From: Ruminococcaceae bacterium UBA1404
Lineage (GTDB): Bacteria > Bacillota > Clostridia > Oscillospirales > Ruminococcaceae
NCBI GenBank assembly: GCA_002305075.1
Contig: DBQC01000026.1
Coordinates: forward strand, 62,000 to 125,999
Direction of reading: 5' to 3'
DNA length: 64,000 nt
Shown here: positions 61,525 to 64,000 of the stretch, piece after piece
How positions within the stretch are numbered: the first letter of the stretch is position 1
Layout: every line of letters begins with the position of its first letter
Program-made: the position numbers and the translations under genes
Notes under the pieces: model-generated
The model's database searches: none
What the model saw: the letters and a program-made list of their open reading frames with translations, nothing else
What the model was told of the DNA's origin: nothing

Positions 61525-62814
61525 GCTCCTTCTCCTCCATACTGCCCTTCATAGACGGGAAGGGCAAATGTTACCGCTGTTCCGTTTCCGGGCTCACTCT
61601 CAATCCAAATCCGGCCTCCGTGGGATTCCACCACCATCTTGCAAAGGTATAGGCCAAAGCCTGTGCCGCCGGTGGAGACCCCCCGCTCAAACACATGGGG
61701 CAGCAGCTCGGGCGAAATGCCGTCGCCTGTATCCTTTACTGTGACCAGCACCTCTTGTCCTTTTTTCTCGGCCCTCAGCGTGACTTCTCCCAGGTGGGTA
61801 TAGGCAGCGGCATTTTGAATCAGATTGGCCATCACTTGCGCCAGCAGATCCGCATTGCCAAATACAGTCAGTCCTGCTGCGATCTCTTCGGTCAGGGTGG
61901 TGCCCCGCTTTTGCAGATGCAGGGAAAACATCTCCATACTGCTGTGTAGCAGGGTGGAAAAATCCAGCATCTGCCTATCGGTGTTTTCGCTTATTGCGGT
62001 CAGAGTCAACATCCCGCCCACCATGCGAGCCAGCCGCATGATCTCCTGCTGAGCGTTATGGAGCAACTCCATTGCTGCTCCATCCCTCACAGCATCGCCC
62101 ATATCGTCTAATATTTCGGCCACCGTCTGTACATAGACCGAGATGACGGTGAGCGGTGTGCGCATTTCGTGAGAGGCGTTGGACAGAAATTCTGTTTTTG
62201 CGCGGCTGGCTCTCTCAAGAATATGATTTTGCTCGTCCAGCTTTTTTTTGCTGCTCGTTATAGAGCTTAAAGTGAAGATAGAGCATTGTGCCAAGCACAG
62301 CGCTAACCGATACAAATCCTACCATCACATCGACCAGTATTTCCTGCTCGGTATCCCATGCCTTCACCAGATCAGGATAGCGAAAGGCAATCAGGCACAT
62401 GGCAAGGTACAAAGGAACTTCCACAACCGACATCGCAATTGCCTTTTTGCCCTCCAGCATCAAAATGGTGAAGGCCACTGCAAATACAAAAAAGCTGGGC
62501 ATTCGGCTGTGATATCCTCCCGCCGTGAAGAACATGACCGGGAACAGCACCAGAAAAATGGCGACAATGGTGACTATGTAGCACAACTGGTATCGGCCGG
62601 TGCGCTGGGAATAACAGAGCAGCCAAAAGGAGAGGGCGGCTGAAATGAAGTTGGCCACGATGTTTCCCAACCCCGCATCTGCCACCATACCAACCAGTGC
62701 CATAGCCAGGCTGACCATTGTGCCGCCCATGGCAAGCACATTGAATAGCCGCACCCGAAAATCAAGGCCAGTGCCTAAATATGTGCCGACAAATTGCGAT
62801 AGTCGATGTTTCAT
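61521..62814 (-). pseudogene. Membrane sensor histidine kinase, frame broken at an A8 run
   Basis: The first part (62814-62242) encodes about six membrane helices ending HFKLYNEQQKK. The second part carries the kinase: H box SNASHEMRTPLTVI, N box ANLIQNAAAYTH, G1 DTGDGISPELLPHVFERG and G2 GTGFGLYLCK. The two frames meet at eight A residues (62242-62249 on the plus strand as T8). One A fewer joins them as NEQQKKLDEQNHIL, a normal kinase linker. It may be phase-variable, restored by slippage, truly broken, or a sequencing error. GGTGAG precedes the ATG. Confidence 0.82.
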
Positions 62815-62837
62815 ATTCTCACCTATCGTAGCTAAAT

Positions 62838-63028
62838 TCAGCGCTGCTGTTTCACTCTGTGCGAATCCGCAGGCATTTTGGCGGCTGCGGCCATGAACCG
62901 GAATGCTTTTTTACAGCGCCGGGGATGCGCCCAGCCATAAGATAATAGGTTATAGAGCGGATTGCGACGCCCCACTTCTTGCAGCTTGTCTGACTGTGAT
63001 AGTAACCATCTGCTTCGCATATTTTCAT
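62838..63028 (-). pseudogene. Small helix-turn-helix gene, frameshifted
   Basis: Sequence upstream of the kinase gene encodes KKWGVAIRSITYYLMAGRIPGAVKK, typical of small MerR/excisionase-like HTH proteins. The frame then shifts; the continuation AAAKMPADSHRVKQQR lies in another frame and ends at 62838. The normal protein would have a Trp-Ile-Pro-Ala-type wing here. The probable start is ATG 63028 with no clear SD. Its promoter at 63048-63077 is well formed. Confidence 0.7.
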
Positions 63029-63047
63029 GGAAATAGGTGATGATTTC

Positions 63048-63077
63048 ATTATACTTCCGTTTACGGAAGATTGTAAA
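63048..63077 (-). promoter_or_regulatory. Promoter with dyad operator between -35 and -10
   Basis: On the minus strand TTTACA (63077-63072) and TATAAT (63053-63048) are 18 bp apart. Almost the whole spacer is the perfect inverted repeat CTTCCGT-TT-ACGGAAG (63054-63069). A repressor bound there would block RNA polymerase; the adjacent HTH gene is the obvious candidate. Confidence 0.72.
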
Positions 63078-63358
63078 ACACTTGTTTTAAAAACGGTGAT
63101 ATTTTTAATTTGGAATTAAAAATAAGGGGTTTGCAAGCTGGCTGAAATTGTATTGCCGAGCAATGGTGGTCGCTTCATCGCCATGGGTGTGGACAGCAGC
63201 GGCGCATGAACAACCCCAAAACAAGTCGCAAAAACGGCAATCAGCGGACAGCCAAACCTCGCTGTCTGCCGAAATGTTTCCCTATGGGCGTGTGGCTCAT
63301 GTGGGCGTCTCTTTTTTGGGCATGCTTTAATTGTAAGGATCGGTGGCGCATCTGCTTA
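63078..63358. other. Unassigned spacer before hpf
   Basis: No gene I can support. Short frames exist on the plus strand without a good SD or recognisable domain. Confidence 0.35.
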
Positions 63359-63387
63359 TTGAAAAATATGGAGCAAAATGCTATACT
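63359..63387 (+). promoter_or_regulatory. hpf promoter
   Basis: TTGAAA (63359-63364) and TATACT (63382-63387) are 17 bp apart. Confidence 0.78.
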
Positions 63388-63435
63388 GTATACAACCCGG
63401 TACCCGCCGGGGCTCAAAGCGAAGGAGGCGTGACC

Positions 63436-63972
63436 ATGCAAGTGAACATAACCGGCATCAAAACCAGCGTAAGGCCCTCTTTTAAAGAGCGCGCCGAAAA
63501 AAAGATCGCCAAGTTCGACCGCTTTTTTAACGGGGACACCGAGGCACATGTAAAAGTGACCGCGGAGCATGGCCAGGAGACCGTAGAGATTACCATCTTC
63601 CACCGTGGGATGATCTATCGCGCTCAACGTACCGCCAACGACCGCAACGAGGCGCTAGACTATGTGGTGGATGTGCTGTTTAAGCAGATTGTCAAAAACA
63701 AGCGCCGGCTCGAAAAGAATATCGACAAGGCTGCCTTTGCCAATATTGCGCCCGTCGAGCTGTCTGGAGAGGACGCCCATGAGGATTTTTACGAAATTGT
63801 TCGCACCAAGCGCTTTATCTTAAAACCCATGGATGTGCCCGAGGCCATTTTGCAGATGAATATGCTGGGCCACAGCTTTTTTGCCTTTCTCAGCGCCGAG
63901 AGTGGCATGGTAAGCATTGTCTATAAGCGCCAGCGGGGCGACTACGGCCTTATTGAGCTGGACGCCGATTAA
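63436..63972 (+). CDS. hpf: Ribosome hibernation-promoting factor, long form
   Basis: A 178-residue long HPF. The N-terminal S30AE domain (~1-100; MQVNITGIKTSVRPSFKERAEKK, HVKVTAEHGQETVEITIF) binds in the ribosomal A/P region. The C-terminal domain (~120-178; EIVRTKRFILKPMDVPEAILQMNMLGHSFFAFL) dimerises to form 100S ribosomes. AAGGAGG precedes the ATG at 63436. The window ends 28 bases after the stop. Confidence 0.96.
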   Translation: MQVNITGIKTSVRPSFKERAEKKIAKFDRFFNGDTEAHVKVTAEHGQETVEITIFHRGMIYRAQRTANDRNEALDYVVDVLFKQIVKNKRRLEKNIDKAAFANIAPVELSGEDAHEDFYEIVRTKRFILKPMDVPEAILQMNMLGHSFFAFLSAESGMVSIVYKRQRGDYGLIELDAD

Positions 63973-64000
63973 TCCTATTCTAAAAGGGCCGCGGCAGCCT

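Noticed and set aside
63148..63433. Two short plus-strand frames before hpf (63148-63330, 63206-63433)
   Set aside because: No SD and no family resemblance; the second runs through the hpf promoter.
1..64000. CRISPR arrays, insertion sequences, integrases, rRNA genes
   Set aside because: No repeat-spacer pattern, transposase or recombinase motif, or rRNA sequence was seen on either strand.

Overview
The window looks like the chromosome of an endospore-forming Firmicute of class Clostridia with a moderately high G+C content. The evidence is the sporulation genes yabP and yabQ inside the conserved spoVB-mazG-hup-rqcP-yabP-yabQ-divIC-S1 neighbourhood, a complete six-subunit Rnf complex, CdaA/CdaR, HemZ, long-form HPF, strong Shine-Dalgarno (SD) sequences and many ATGA start/stop overlaps. 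An Oscillospirales-type relative is my guess and is inference only. I see no insertion sequence, CRISPR array, rRNA or replication origin. There is one tRNA, tRNA-Val(CAC).

Layout. 1-2.7 kb (minus): a MarR regulator and a two-gene heteromeric ABC exporter; the second exporter gene runs off the left edge. 2.8-4.4 kb (minus): mgtE, preceded by a possible short leader peptide. 4.7 kb: tRNA-Val with its own promoter and terminator. 4.9-15.2 kb: an accessory metabolic locus with a LysR regulator facing citD-citE-citF-citX, then a D-2-hydroxyacid dehydrogenase, a U32-like TIM-barrel protein, a shortened fumarase/tartrate-dehydratase beta subunit, an MBL hydrolase and an MmgE/PrpD protein. No citrate transporter, citC or citG is present. 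The leader of citD can be folded into a three-way junction plus pseudoknot. 15.4-20 kb: an M20 amidohydrolase with an in-frame TGA at codon 4, bacterioferritin, a TipA-like MerR regulator, a UlaG-like MBL protein and a ZIP metal transporter. 20-24 kb: recA-recX-rimO-pgsA. 24-29 kb: CAP-domain lipoprotein, DUF454 protein, catalase and YchF. 29-35 kb: response regulator, histidine kinase, HtrA protease, YqeG phosphatase, endonuclease IV-like protein and M24 peptidase. 35-36.5 kb: efp and an acidic zinc-ribbon protein. 36.5-42.6 kb: a Gx-type membrane protein and rnfCDGEAB. 42.7-47 kb: a DivIVA-like coiled-coil protein, ispD, ispF, cdaA and cdaR. 47.4-55.3 kb: recJ, relA, dtd, an MBL hydrolase, hemZ and a uridine-kinase-like protein. 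55.3-61 kb: a zinc-ribbon protein and the spoVB-to-S1-domain run. 61.1-63.1 kb (minus): three adjacent broken genes, namely an SLH/LysM remnant, a histidine kinase split at an A8 run, and a small helix-turn-helix gene. 63.4 kb: hpf.

Most of the window is conserved core genome. The regions that merit attention are the cit-like locus with its leader RNA, the shortened fumarase-beta/MBL junction, the TGA-interrupted M20 gene, the mgtE leader peptide, the decayed 61-63 kb stretch and the tandem-FMN-domain RnfG.
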